Of a stretch of 64,000 nucleotides of DNA, positions 15,993 through 24,307 are shown piece by piece. Location of the stretch: positions 62,001-126,000 of the forward strand of contig NZ_VTFV01000006.1 in the NCBI RefSeq assembly GCF_009192745.1. Reading direction: 5' to 3'. Source of the stretch: Arthrobacter citreus. Lineage in GTDB: Bacteria > Actinomycetota > Actinomycetes > Actinomycetales > Micrococcaceae. A program made the position numbers and the translations under genes. Within the stretch, counting starts at the first letter, position 1. Every line of letters begins with the position of its first letter. The notes under the pieces were generated by a model. It was not told the origin of the DNA and ran no database searches. It worked only from the letters and a program-made list of their open reading frames with translations.

Positions 15993-16207
15993 TTCCTCCG
16001 GCCGGACTCTTCACGGCGCACGCGGCTCCACTGATACAGCCCGAAGATGCACAGTCCGATCATCGCGGCCGCTGCCAGTATCCGCCACCAGACAAACGGC
16101 CCGCCCGCCGCGATCAGCACAGCCGACAGCAAAAAGGAAAGACTCATCAGGGGATGGGGAACCTTGTCCGGGTTAAGCGGTTTCCGGTTCCTTCGCTCGC
16201 CTGACAT
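15980..16207 (-). CDS. Small two-helix membrane protein
   Basis: A 75-residue protein with a basic N-terminus, two hydrophobic helices (LMSLSFLLSAVLIAAGG and ILAAAAMIGLCIFGLY) and a charged tail (SRVRREESGRR). AAGGGGG precedes the ATG on the minus strand, which supports translation. Its end overlaps the end of the convergent membrane protein gene. Function unknown. Confidence 0.6.
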   Translation of the reverse strand: MSGERRNRKPLNPDKVPHPLMSLSFLLSAVLIAAGGPFVWWRILAAAAMIGLCIFGLYQWSRVRREESGRRNQAG

Positions 16208-16287
16208 GGTCAGTCCCCCTTAGGTTTCTGCCGGTGAGCGTGCTGCACTGCCCGGCGCTCCTGGATACGTTCGTGCCACCCTACGCC

Positions 16288-16320
16288 ACCGGGCGGGCCG
16301 ATCGCCGCGGCCCGCCCGGT
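16288..16320. terminator. 12-base perfect hairpin downstream of the oxidoreductase gene
   Basis: ACCGGGCGGGCC (16288-16299) pairs perfectly with GGCCCGCCCGGT (16309-16320) around a 9-base loop. It follows the stop of the minus-strand oxidoreductase gene (16338) and could end that transcript, though no T-tract follows on either strand. Confidence 0.5.
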
Positions 16321-16337
16321 GTTCCGGTCTCTTGCGC

Positions 16338-17360
16338 TTACGCGGCCTCGTCCGCCACACGGATCAGGACCTTGCCCGTCACACCGCTTTCAACCGCGTC
16401 GTGCGCGGCAGCGGTCTCTTCCAGGCTGAACCAGGTCAGCGGCAGGCCAGCTTCTTCGCCAACCGGCAGGGCGCCGTCGCGCAGTGCCTCCGTAATGTCC
16501 TTCACGGCGGCCTGGTGGGCGGCTTCGCCTTCGGTATATACAAGGACGCCCTGCCAGCGGACGTTCTTCGCGAAGCTTGCAACGATCGGTGCGGTGAACT
16601 CTTCACCATTATTGTTCGCGTAGTAGGCGATGCTGCCGTGGTTGGCGATCACCTCGACGTCGAGCGCCGCGTTCTGCGCCGGGGACACCTCAACGATGTG
16701 GTCGACGCCGTCCGGCGCGATCTCGCGGATCCGGTCGGCTTCGGCGGGATCGGGGTAGCGCACAATGTGGTGTGCCCCGGCGGCGCGGGCCAGCTCGGCC
16801 TTCGCGTCGCTGCTCACCGTGGCAATCACGGTGGCTCCGGCCCAGACGGCGAGCTGGATCGCGGCGTGGCCCACCGCTCCGGCTCCGCCCTGCACCAGCA
16901 CACTGCGTCCGTCCAGGGAGCCGGGTGCCAGCCGGACGGGGCCGAACTCGTGGACGGTGAGGGCACGGTGCGCGGTCATGGCCGGGACGCCCAGGCTCGC
17001 GGCGACGTCGAACCCGATGCCTTCGGGCAGGGGAACCGCACGGTCTGCGGGCAGGACGGTGTATTCCTGCGCAGTGCCGGTGGGACGTTCATGGGCGGCG
17101 AGGAAGATCCACACCCGGTCCCCCACCCCGAGGCCGGAAACGCCCTCACCGACGGCGTCGATAATTCCGGCTCCGTCCTGGTTGGGCACCACCTCATCAA
17201 ACGCGATACCGGCGCCTGCACGGGCTTTCCAGTCGGTGGGATTCACCCCGGAGACGGTGACGCGGACCCGCACTTCACCGGGTCCGGGCTCCGCGATGCT
17301 GCGCTCGGCCAGGGACAGGACTGAGGAATCTCCAGTGTCGGAGTAGACGATGGATTTCAT
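16338..17360 (-). CDS. NADPH:quinone reductase-like MDR oxidoreductase
   Basis: A 340-residue medium-chain dehydrogenase/reductase of the zinc-independent quinone reductase branch. The N-terminal part carries the GroES-like fold (GEVRVRVTVSGVNPTDWKAR). The nucleotide-binding motif is VLVQGGAGAVGHAAIQLA, with ATVSSDAKAELARAAGA at the NADPH end. No catalytic zinc cysteines are visible. ATG 17360 (MKSIVYSD) was chosen; a TTG lies four codons upstream and neither has a clear binding site. Substrate unknown, likely reactive carbonyls or quinones. Confidence 0.85.
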   Translation of the reverse strand: MKSIVYSDTGDSSVLSLAERSIAEPGPGEVRVRVTVSGVNPTDWKARAGAGIAFDEVVPNQDGAGIIDAVGEGVSGLGVGDRVWIFLAAHERPTGTAQEYTVLPADRAVPLPEGIGFDVAASLGVPAMTAHRALTVHEFGPVRLAPGSLDGRSVLVQGGAGAVGHAAIQLAVWAGATVIATVSSDAKAELARAAGAHHIVRYPDPAEADRIREIAPDGVDHIVEVSPAQNAALDVEVIANHGSIAYYANNNGEEFTAPIVASFAKNVRWQGVLVYTEGEAAHQAAVKDITEALRDGALPVGEEAGLPLTWFSLEETAAAHDAVESGVTGKVLIRVADEAA

Positions 17361-17597
17361 GTGCAGGAACAAGCGCGAAGGGAGCTGATCTATTCCCGCT
17401 TCGCGTAGATTCGCGGCCCTGCGACCATTTTCCAGGTGCCGGCCGGTGTGAAGTTGCCCCCTGAATAAGGGGTAACGATCAGGTTAACCATGGTTGAACG
17501 GGTATCGTAACGGTACTAGTCTGCTAATGCCCGCTGACGGGCTGTTTGTCAAGAGTGTCCCGCCTAACGCGGCAGCTCAGGAAATCCAGGAGTTCCC

Positions 17598-19151
17598 ATG
17601 TCTGACCGGTTTCGCCATATGACCCGCCGCAGCGGCGTCGTCGTGGGGCATGCCCTGGTCTACATCCTGATCTGGCTGGGACTGGCCATGACGGCCTCCG
17701 CCGCCGTCATCCATTACTTCTGGGGCCGAATCTCCGTGGCCCAGCTTCTCCTGAACCTGGTTTCCGTGGAAACCGACGGCGGGGGCGGCAGCATTGTCAC
17801 CACCAGCATCCTCGCCATTGGCGTGGCTCCAATCCTCATCACCGCGGCCGTCGCCGTGCTGCACCAGCGGCGCCGCCGCAAGCACCGGGCCCGCGCCTAC
17901 CAGCCCTCGCCCCGCGCCAAGTGGATTGTGCGCAGCGTCGCCACCGGGCTGGTTGGCGCCGTCGTTATTGGCGGCACGACGGCGTTTGCCACCAAGGTGA
18001 GCATGGCTGAGTACATTAAGGCCGCCACCTCTCCCTACGACGTCGGCGACTACTACAAGCTTCCCGTCGTCACCGGCAGCGAGAACAAGCGCAACCTGGT
18101 GATGATCTACCTTGAGTCCGGTGAGCAGACCCTCGCGGACGACCAGCTTTTCGAAAAGGACGCCTTCCTTCCGCTGAAGGAGGCAACTCCCGCAGCCGAA
18201 GGCTGGCAGAGCGTGGAGAACTTCCAGCAGTACAAGGGCGGCGGCTGGACCATGGCCGGCTTGGTCTCCACCCAGTGCGGCATCCCCCTGAAGGGATCCG
18301 GGTTCAACGGCAGCAGCTCCTCCGGCAAGTCAGCGGACAGCACCACCACCGGTTCCTACCTGGGCGGCGCCACCTGCCTGGGCGACGTCCTCGCGGAGCA
18401 GGGCTACACCAGCACGTTCCTGGGCGGCGCCAATTCGTCCTTTGCCGCCAAGGACGACTTCCTGACCACCCACGGATACTCCGAGATCAAGGGCCTGGCG
18501 GACTGGCGTGCCGCCGGCGAGGAAGAGAAGAGCTTCCGCAGCGACTGGGGCCTGAGCGATGAGCGCCTGATGGCGAACGCCAAGGACAAGGTGGATGAGC
18601 TGCACGCCCAGTCCCAGGCGACCGGCCAGCCCTTCAACCTGACCGTTCTTACGCTGGACACCCACGAGCCCGTGCACATCTACGACTACTGCAACGTAGA
18701 CACGGAGAACGTGGTCACGTCCGCCTTCGACTGCTCAATGACCCAGGTCGCCGGGTTCGTGAACCATATGAAGGACGCCGGTTACCTTGAGGACACCGCC
18801 GTGGTGATCATGGGCGACCACCTCAAGCACATGAGCGCCGGCGACGCCTTCCACGAGCAGCTGGACCACCACCCCAACCGCACCATCTTCAACCGCATCT
18901 GGATCCCCGGCGGCAGCGAAGAACCGCTGCGCCCCGGCGTTGACCAGTTGAGCATGTACCCCACGCTGCTTGAAGTGGCCGGCCTGACCCTGAAGGACCG
19001 CGAAGCCGGGCTCGGTGTCTCCGCCTTTGCCCCGGTGGTTCCGGACACCTCAGCACAGGCGGCAGACCCGGAGACCTACGCTGAACTGCTCGATTCCCTG
19101 TCCCCGCTCTTCTATGCGGAGGCCTGGGCCGGCCAGCCATTGGCCCGCTAG
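17598..19151 (+). CDS. LTA synthase family sulfatase-fold membrane protein
   Basis: A 517-residue protein with three N-terminal membrane helices and an extracellular alkaline-phosphatase-fold domain from about residue 165. The metal-site motifs are visible: LVMIYLESGE, the nucleophile Thr region GGGWTMAGLVSTQCG, and VVIMGDHLKHM. This is the layout of lipoteichoic acid synthases and phosphoglycerol transferases, so transfer of glycerol-phosphate to a cell-envelope polymer or glycolipid is likely. CAGGAG precedes the ATG. It is a single gene. Confidence 0.8.
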   Translation: MSDRFRHMTRRSGVVVGHALVYILIWLGLAMTASAAVIHYFWGRISVAQLLLNLVSVETDGGGGSIVTTSILAIGVAPILITAAVAVLHQRRRRKHRARAYQPSPRAKWIVRSVATGLVGAVVIGGTTAFATKVSMAEYIKAATSPYDVGDYYKLPVVTGSENKRNLVMIYLESGEQTLADDQLFEKDAFLPLKEATPAAEGWQSVENFQQYKGGGWTMAGLVSTQCGIPLKGSGFNGSSSSGKSADSTTTGSYLGGATCLGDVLAEQGYTSTFLGGANSSFAAKDDFLTTHGYSEIKGLADWRAAGEEEKSFRSDWGLSDERLMANAKDKVDELHAQSQATGQPFNLTVLTLDTHEPVHIYDYCNVDTENVVTSAFDCSMTQVAGFVNHMKDAGYLEDTAVVIMGDHLKHMSAGDAFHEQLDHHPNRTIFNRIWIPGGSEEPLRPGVDQLSMYPTLLEVAGLTLKDREAGLGVSAFAPVVPDTSAQAADPETYAELLDSLSPLFYAEAWAGQPLAR

Positions 19152-19210
19152 CTCCCGTTCCGGGAAACCACGCGCCACGGTGCCGGTAGGGGCGCTTTTC
19201 CGGCACACTG

Positions 19211-20290
19211 GTGCCCGTGAGCTCAATCCCCTGGGTGCTGCACGTGGATCTCGACCAGTTCATCGCGGCGGTCGAGGTGCTGCGGCGCCCTGAGCTAGCG
19301 GGAAAACCGGTGATCGTGGGCGGCCGGGGTGATCCGACAGAACGCGCGGTGGTGTCCACGGCTTCCTACGAGGCAAGGGCGTTCGGTGTCGGATCCGGCA
19401 TGCCGCTGCGGGTCGCGGCCCGAAAAGTGCCCGACGCCGTGTTCCTCCCCGTGGATGCCGAGACCTACCTCGCCGCCTCGGAAACCGTGATGTCAACGCT
19501 GCGGACCCAACCCGGCGCCGTCGTGCAGGTCCTCGGCTGGGACGAAGCATTCGTGGGCATCGAAGCCGAGGACCCGGAGGCCTACGCCCGGGACCTGCAG
19601 TCCGAGGTCCTGCAGCAGACGCAGCTGCACTGCAGCGTGGGCATCGGAGACACTTTGATCCGGGCCAAAAACGCCACTGACTTCGGCAAGCCTGCCGGCA
19701 CCTTCCGGCTCACCGCGGAGAACTGGCTGGACGTCATGGGCACTAAACCCACCAGGGAACTCTGGGGCGTGGGGAACAAGATCTCTGCCCGGCTGGCGAA
19801 GCTGGGCATCGGCACCGTCGCTGAACTTGCCGCAGCAGATCCGCAGGCCCTGGTTCCGGAGTTCGGCCCGAAGATGGGTCCCTGGTACGCCACGCTCGGG
19901 CGCGGCGACGGGACCAGCGAGGTGGACGACACTCCGTGGGTGGCGCGCGGGCACAGCCGTGAAACAACGTTCCAGGAGAATCTCACCGAAGCTGACCAGG
20001 TGCGCGACGCCGTCACGCGGCTGACCGCCGATGTCCTGGCGGATGTGGCTGCTGAAGGGCGTCCGGTGATCGGGCTGACGCTGAAGGTCCGGTATGCGCC
20101 CTTCGTTACCAAGACCCACGCACGGAAAATCCCGGTGACCTCCGACCGGGAAGAGATACTGGCCCGGGCATTGGACCTGGCCGGCGCCATCGAACCCGGA
20201 CGGCCGATCCGCCTGCTCGGGCTGCGGGCGGAAATGACAATGCCGGACGACGCCCGGAAGGGACACACCCCCACGAGAGGCGGATGGTGA
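19211..20290 (+). CDS. dinB: DNA polymerase IV, DinB2-like, with Ile at the steric gate
   Basis: A 359-residue Y-family polymerase. Metal ligands are Asp13 (HVDLDQF), Asp111 and Glu112 (GWDEAF), with the incoming-nucleotide contacts in YEARAFGV. The thumb (NKISARLAKLGIGTVAELA) and little-finger domain follow. The WVLHVDLDQF start and GWDEA motif resemble mycobacterial DinB2 rather than DinB1. The steric-gate position after Phe17 is Ile18 instead of Tyr or Phe. The start is GTG 19211, with GTG 19217 as an alternative. It probably acts in damage tolerance or gap filling. Confidence 0.9.
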   Translation: MPVSSIPWVLHVDLDQFIAAVEVLRRPELAGKPVIVGGRGDPTERAVVSTASYEARAFGVGSGMPLRVAARKVPDAVFLPVDAETYLAASETVMSTLRTQPGAVVQVLGWDEAFVGIEAEDPEAYARDLQSEVLQQTQLHCSVGIGDTLIRAKNATDFGKPAGTFRLTAENWLDVMGTKPTRELWGVGNKISARLAKLGIGTVAELAAADPQALVPEFGPKMGPWYATLGRGDGTSEVDDTPWVARGHSRETTFQENLTEADQVRDAVTRLTADVLADVAAEGRPVIGLTLKVRYAPFVTKTHARKIPVTSDREEILARALDLAGAIEPGRPIRLLGLRAEMTMPDDARKGHTPTRGGW

Positions 20291-20317
20291 ACCCGCAATC
20301 GTAAAGGGGTAGTACTG

Positions 20318-20357
20318 GGCCCCGGCCGGGTGCACGATGGGTTTACCGGCCGGGGCC
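20318..20357. other. 12-base perfect stem-loop after dinB
   Basis: GGCCCCGGCCGG (20318-20329) and CCGGCCGGGGCC (20346-20357) are perfect reverse complements around a 16-base loop. It lies between the dinB stop and the next small gene. Without a T-tract it may be a weak terminator or part of the 5' leader of that gene. Confidence 0.55.
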
Positions 20358-20393
20358 GACGGATCCCGGCTTCCTCGAAGGAAGGTGCAGCCA

Positions 20394-20522
20394 ATGGCAG
20401 ATCTCGGCGGAATGGCAGACAAGGCGAAGGACGCCGCCAAGGACAACCCGGAGAAGGTTGACCAGGCAAAAGACAAGATCAAGGACGTCGCCGACGGAAA
20501 CAAGGACGACGACCAGAACTGA
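20394..20522 (+). CDS. Small charged protein (42 residues), Rv0909/CsbD-like composition
   Basis: A 42-residue hydrophilic, Lys/Asp-rich helix (MADKAKDAAKDNPEKVDQAK segment). GAAGGAAGG precedes the ATG by about 8 bases and a strong terminator follows, so it is very likely expressed alone. Its repeats of KAKD and KVDQAKDK resemble actinobacterial proteins annotated as Rv0909-type antitoxins or CsbD-like stress proteins. No toxin gene is adjacent, so an antitoxin role is doubtful. Confidence 0.75.
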   Translation: MADLGGMADKAKDAAKDNPEKVDQAKDKIKDVADGNKDDDQN

Positions 20523-20535
20523 TACACAAACATCA

Positions 20536-20581
20536 GTGCCGGGCCGCCTGGGATCAGGCGGGCCGGCACTTGTGTTTTCTG
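20536..20581 (+). terminator. Rho-independent terminator after the 42-residue gene
   Basis: GTGCCGGGCCGCCTG (20536-20550) pairs with CAGGCGGGCCGGCAC (20555-20569) with one mismatch and a 4-base loop, followed by TTGTGTTTTCT. It also lies at the 3' side of the convergent minus-strand gene. Confidence 0.8.
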
Positions 20582-20589
20582 TCTTTCGT

Positions 20590-21558
20590 TCAGGCAGGAG
20601 CAGGCCGGCGGGCGCCTGCCTTTTCACGATCCTTGCTCCAGGCCTGTGCATGGAAGCCGAGCACGGCCTCCTGCTGAAGGGAAATCCCCATCCGGTTGCA
20701 CAGCAGCATGCTCTCGGTCAGCACCATTTGGTGCGCACTGCGGCTAACCCGCTTTTTGTCCGCCCGAAACAGGTACATGTCGATAGCCCGCACCCACCGT
20801 TTGCGCCATACCTCCACCGATGGTTCGGATACCAGTGCAGCCATAGTCCGGTGAGCGGACCTGACGCCGGGGAGGGTCTGGTCCCTCATCGTCCGGCGGC
20901 CGCGCTCGGCGCGGTTGCCTAACGCAGAGGTGCACGCGTGCAGGTGAGCGTCCCAGTAATAGTCCCAGCTGACGGTCCTGCGGTCGGGCCACCGCGTTGA
21001 CCGGGTTCCCCACATCATGCTGTGGCAGGCATCAAAAAGGAGCAGGGCTGCCAGGGGTTCCCGGGTTTTTCCGGCAGGGAACCGGTTAACCGCCCAGATG
21101 GCCAGATCAGCTGCAAGCTCGGTTATTTCCGCCACCAGCCGCAGGCCTTCCTCCCCGCCGTAGCGGGCGAAAACCGTTTCCAGGGCTTCCGGCATGGGCT
21201 GCCCCTGCTTCGGCGGATAAACTATGCTTTGCAGTTCGGTCAGCTCGACTGCGCCAATCTGCGGCGCGCGCTCCTCGGCAACCGCGTGGGCGAACTTCCA
21301 TACCCGGTCCACCACTTCGCGGGGAGCGCGAAGGTGCAGCCGCGCCTGAGGGTTGACCGAATCAAAATTCCGTACGAATCCGAACCGTATGCTCCCCCAG
21401 GTTCGGGCCTGGGCGCTGAGCGGGCCGACCAGGTGCCGGACTATTTCGTCGCCGGCTCCCTTCCGTTCCGCCTCAATCAGGAGCGTCCACCACAGTGTGT
21501 CGCACGGAGAAGCCACCGGGGACCTCTGTCCAGTTTCGGATAATGCGGCAGTACTCAT
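20590..21558 (-). CDS. Stand-alone protein resembling the thiopeptide-type (SpaB C-terminal) domain
   Basis: A 322-residue soluble protein. The layout fits the domain that performs glutamate elimination in LanB dehydratases: an opening LWWTLLIEA strand, ARLHLRAP in place of the usual HLRLR, then PEALETVFARYGGEEGLRL like the conserved PE-ERYGG stretch, and a helical Ala/Leu-rich end. Residues from about 185 on (WDYYWDAHLHA segment) are unfamiliar. GAGGG precedes the ATG. No precursor peptide, glutamylation domain or cyclase gene is nearby, so the role is open. The family assignment is by eye and moderate. Confidence 0.5.
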   Translation of the reverse strand: MSTAALSETGQRSPVASPCDTLWWTLLIEAERKGAGDEIVRHLVGPLSAQARTWGSIRFGFVRNFDSVNPQARLHLRAPREVVDRVWKFAHAVAEERAPQIGAVELTELQSIVYPPKQGQPMPEALETVFARYGGEEGLRLVAEITELAADLAIWAVNRFPAGKTREPLAALLLFDACHSMMWGTRSTRWPDRRTVSWDYYWDAHLHACTSALGNRAERGRRTMRDQTLPGVRSAHRTMAALVSEPSVEVWRKRWVRAIDMYLFRADKKRVSRSAHQMVLTESMLLCNRMGISLQQEAVLGFHAQAWSKDREKAGARRPAPA

Positions 21559-21609
21559 ATTCCCTCGCTCAAATTGGGGGGATCAGGTGCAGTACCAACA
21601 CCCTTAGCC

Positions 21610-21651
21610 GTAAAAACCGGAAATGGAACGGGTTTAAAACCAAGTTTTTAC
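21610..21651. other. Inverted repeat GTAAAAAC ... GTTTTTAC
   Basis: The 8-base arms lie at 21610-21617 and 21644-21651, with GGTTTAAAACC (a perfect odd palindrome) between them. It falls between the EAL gene and the next gene on the same strand. It could end the EAL transcript or act as an operator for the downstream gene. Confidence 0.35.
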
Positions 21652-21729
21652 CGGATGGAAAATAATCGTTTGACCCTGGCTTGGATTGGATTAGGCTGGC
21701 AAGTTAGGTGCGGGACTGAAGAGGCTCCG

Positions 21730-22482
21730 TCAGGCCCTCGGCAGCATTGCACTGACCCGCGGGAGTTCCTCGAAGGCCGGCTTTGCGAACCAGTATCCCT
21801 GGAACAGGCGGATTCCGGCCGCTTCCAGGACCGCGAATTCCTGCTCACTTTCGATCCCTTCTGCCAGCACGGTGATCTCCAGTTCCCCGGCCATTGCCAG
21901 GATCCCGTCCACGACTGCCCGGCGGGCCCGGCTGGCCTCGATTCCCCGAATGAGTTTCATGTCGATCTTGATGAGGTCCGGCTGGAAGTCTGCCAGCAGC
22001 CCAAGTCCGGCATAACCGGCGCCGAAATCATCAAGGGCGGTGGTAAATCCGTGCCGACGGTATTCGGTGATGATGTTCGTAAGGTGGGCCGTGTCCCGCA
22101 CCTCCTCGTTTTCGGTGAACTCGAACATGATCGAGGACATCGGAAAGCTGAACCTGCGGGCTGCCTGCAATGTTGCGCGAAGACACGCTGCGGGCTCGTA
22201 GACGGCCTTGGGCAGGAAATTGATGGACAGCATGAGCTCCTCCCCTGCCGGAAAGAGCCGCGAAGCCAGTTCAATTGCTTTGACCCGGCAGTCCTGGTCA
22301 AAGCGGTACAGCTGTTCCGGAGCAACGTTGGACAGCACTTCGTAAGCGCCTTCACCGTTCAGGCCCCGCACCAGTGCCTCGTAGCCCCACACACGGCGCT
22401 CAACGGCGTCGTAAATTGGCTGGAAAGCCATGCTGAAATCGAAGTCGAGCTTTGAAGCCGTGCTGCAGCCGCCACATGCCAT
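21730..22482 (-). CDS. EAL-domain cyclic-di-GMP phosphodiesterase
   Basis: A 250-residue, almost domain-only EAL protein that should hydrolyse c-di-GMP. The key residues are all present: Glu35 (YEALVRG), Asn88, Glu121, Asp151-Asp152 (DDFGAGYAG), Lys172 (IKIDMKLI) and Glu209 (AEGIES). There is no GGDEF, PAS or membrane segment. The N-terminus MACGGC carries three Cys close together, which may be a metal or redox site. It is likely catalytically active. Confidence 0.88.
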   Translation of the reverse strand: MACGGCSTASKLDFDFSMAFQPIYDAVERRVWGYEALVRGLNGEGAYEVLSNVAPEQLYRFDQDCRVKAIELASRLFPAGEELMLSINFLPKAVYEPAACLRATLQAARRFSFPMSSIMFEFTENEEVRDTAHLTNIITEYRRHGFTTALDDFGAGYAGLGLLADFQPDLIKIDMKLIRGIEASRARRAVVDGILAMAGELEITVLAEGIESEQEFAVLEAAGIRLFQGYWFAKPAFEELPRVSAMLPRA

Positions 22483-22568
22483 AGGAGTCCCCCGGTTTTA
22501 TTCTTTTCAGGAATGCTACCGGTGTTGCCGCGAAAAAATACCGACGCTGCCCCCTCCCCGGGACCTGC

Positions 22569-23036
22569 TTAGCCGCTGTAGGGAGCCTCGACGTCGATCA
22601 CCCAGGTGACGCCGAAGCGGTCGGTCAGCATGCCGAATCCGGGGCTCCAGGCGGAGGCAGCGAGCGGTTCGATGATGTCCGCGCCGTCGGCAAGCCGGTC
22701 CCAGAGCTTCGTGACTTCCTCCAGGCTCTGCCCGCGCAGGGACTGGAAGAACGTGCGGTCCGTGACCGTGGTGCCGTTCTCGCGGCGTGTGGTTCCTGCT
22801 GTCACGGTGGTGCCGGGGCTGTCCTGGCCCGGGATGTCATAGGCCATCAGCCGGAAGCCGTCAGCGGTCTCGACCTGCCCAAAAACGATCTTCTCCGCAC
22901 CCGGAACCTCTTGTGGCATGCCGAAGTCGCCGTAGGTGGCGCGGGTGAGGCTGCCGCCGAACACCGACTGGTAGAACTCAAGTGCCTGGCCGGCGGTGCC
23001 GCGGAAGTTCAGGTGGGTAGTGGTGGTGATGCTCAT
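22569..23036 (-). CDS. PhnB-like VOC family protein
   Basis: A 155-residue protein of the PhnB/glyoxalase branch, recognisable from HLNFRGTAGQALEFYQSVFGG at the start and SAWSPGFGMLTDRFGVTWVID at the end. The exact reaction is unknown. GAGAGGA lies upstream of the ATG. It diverges from a WYL-type regulator gene, with about 100 bases between the starts, and this pair is common in actinobacteria. The regulator probably controls it. Confidence 0.85.
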   Translation of the reverse strand: MSITTTTHLNFRGTAGQALEFYQSVFGGSLTRATYGDFGMPQEVPGAEKIVFGQVETADGFRLMAYDIPGQDSPGTTVTAGTTRRENGTTVTDRTFFQSLRGQSLEEVTKLWDRLADGADIIEPLAASAWSPGFGMLTDRFGVTWVIDVEAPYSG

Positions 23037-23135
23037 GGGATCTGTCCTCTCATTTCGGCACGGTTTGTGCCGTTGAAACCAGCCTGGACCTGGTAGCGGA
23101 CAGGATGTGTCCTCTTCTTCAGGAATACTCGGAGA

Positions 23136-24101
23136 ATGTCCGGCACCTCCTCGCGCATGCTCGCCCTGCTCTCCCTGCTGCAGTCCCGACGGGACTGGCC
23201 CGGAAAAGTCCTGGCCGAGCGCCTGGAGGTGGCGCCCCGGACCGTCCGCCGGGACGTGGACCGGCTCCGCGGGCTGGGTTACTCCATCACCGCAGCCAAG
23301 GGGCCCGACGGCGGCTACCGGCTGGCCGCCGGCTCAGACCTCCCGCCGCTGCTGTTCGACGACGAGCAGGCCGTGGCCATCGCCGTGGCGCTGCAAAGCG
23401 CGCCGTCCAGCGGAGTGGACACGGGCGACGCCGCTGCCCGGGCACTGGCCACGGTGCGGCAGGTGATGCCCTCCCGGCTGCGGCACCGCATCGACGCCAT
23501 CCGCTTCACTGACGCCGGCGCATCGGCCGCGCAGGTTGAGCCGGCTGTCCTTGAAACACTCAGCACTGCAGTCCGGGACCGGAGGATTGTCCGTTTCGAC
23601 TATGCCGGGAATACCTCCGGGCCGGCCCGCCGCGCGGAGCCGCATGCCGTCGTCGCGCGCAATGGCCGCTGGTACCTGGTGGCCTGGGACCTGGACAGGG
23701 CGGACTGGCGTATCTTCCGGCTGGACCGGCTCACACCGAAGTTCCCCCCGGGAAGCACGTTCACCCGGCGTCCCGTTCCGGGAGGGGACGCCGCCGCGTT
23801 CCTGGCCGCCCGCCAAAAGGGAGCGGAGTCCGACGCCGGGTGGCCGTGTTACGCCGAGTTCCTCCTGGAGCTGCCCGCAGCCGATGTGGCACCGTGGCTG
23901 GGCGACGGTGAACTGGAGCAGGTCTCCGGCACCCTCTGCCGGGTGCGCGTGGGCTCGTGGTCCTGGGCGGGGCTGATGTCCTGGGTCCTGCGCTTTGACG
24001 CTCCGTTCAAGGTGCTGGGCCCCGCTGCGTTCACCGAGTCCCTCTCCGGCTTCGCAGACCGGATCAGCGCTTCCCATCCCGGCACGGACCAAGCCGGTTA
24101 G
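23136..24101 (+). CDS. WYL-domain transcriptional regulator (YafY type)
   Basis: A 321-residue regulator with an N-terminal winged helix (LQSRRDWPGKVLAERLEVAPRTV region, residues 10-50), a WYL domain around residues 150-205 (RWYLVAWDL and WRIFRLDRL) and a WCX C-terminal region. WYL domains sense nucleic acids or small ligands. It diverges from the PhnB-like gene. GGAGA is very close to ATG 23136; ATG 23157 is an in-frame alternative. Confidence 0.88.
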   Translation: MSGTSSRMLALLSLLQSRRDWPGKVLAERLEVAPRTVRRDVDRLRGLGYSITAAKGPDGGYRLAAGSDLPPLLFDDEQAVAIAVALQSAPSSGVDTGDAAARALATVRQVMPSRLRHRIDAIRFTDAGASAAQVEPAVLETLSTAVRDRRIVRFDYAGNTSGPARRAEPHAVVARNGRWYLVAWDLDRADWRIFRLDRLTPKFPPGSTFTRRPVPGGDAAAFLAARQKGAESDAGWPCYAEFLLELPAADVAPWLGDGELEQVSGTLCRVRVGSWSWAGLMSWVLRFDAPFKVLGPAAFTESLSGFADRISASHPGTDQAG

Positions 24102-24160
24102 GACCGTACCTGTAGGGTTCGAAGTCAGGAACCTCTTCGGTTCCGCCTACAGGAGCTGAC

Positions 24161-24307
24161 ATGTCAGACAAGTCCCCGCGCCAAACAGCATCCAAAAAAT
24201 CCGGTAAGTCCATCAAGGAAAAACGAGCCGACAAAAGGGCCGCGGCAGCTCCATCCGGCTCCACCGAAAAAACCGCCGGCACGCAGGCCGCTAGCCGCAA
24301 AAAGTGA
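24161..24307 (+). CDS. Small basic protein, 48 residues
   Basis: A 48-residue Lys/Ala/Ser-rich hydrophilic protein starting MSDKSPRQTASKKSGKSIKE and ending in SRKK. CAGGAG lies 5 bases before the ATG and the stop overlaps the GTG of the next gene (GTGA), so it is almost certainly translated and coupled to that gene. The composition suggests a nucleic-acid-associated or intrinsically disordered protein. Function unknown. Confidence 0.75.
   Translation: MSDKSPRQTASKKSGKSIKEKRADKRAAAAPSGSTEKTAGTQAASRKK

Noticed and set aside
17530-17560. Possible terminator GCCCG-CTGA-CGGGC before the LTA-synthase-like gene
   Set aside because: The stem is only 5 base pairs and no plus-strand gene ends upstream of it.
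20394-20522. Toxin-antitoxin system
   Set aside because: The small protein resembles Rv0909-type antitoxins in composition, but no toxin gene is adjacent and a terminator isolates it.
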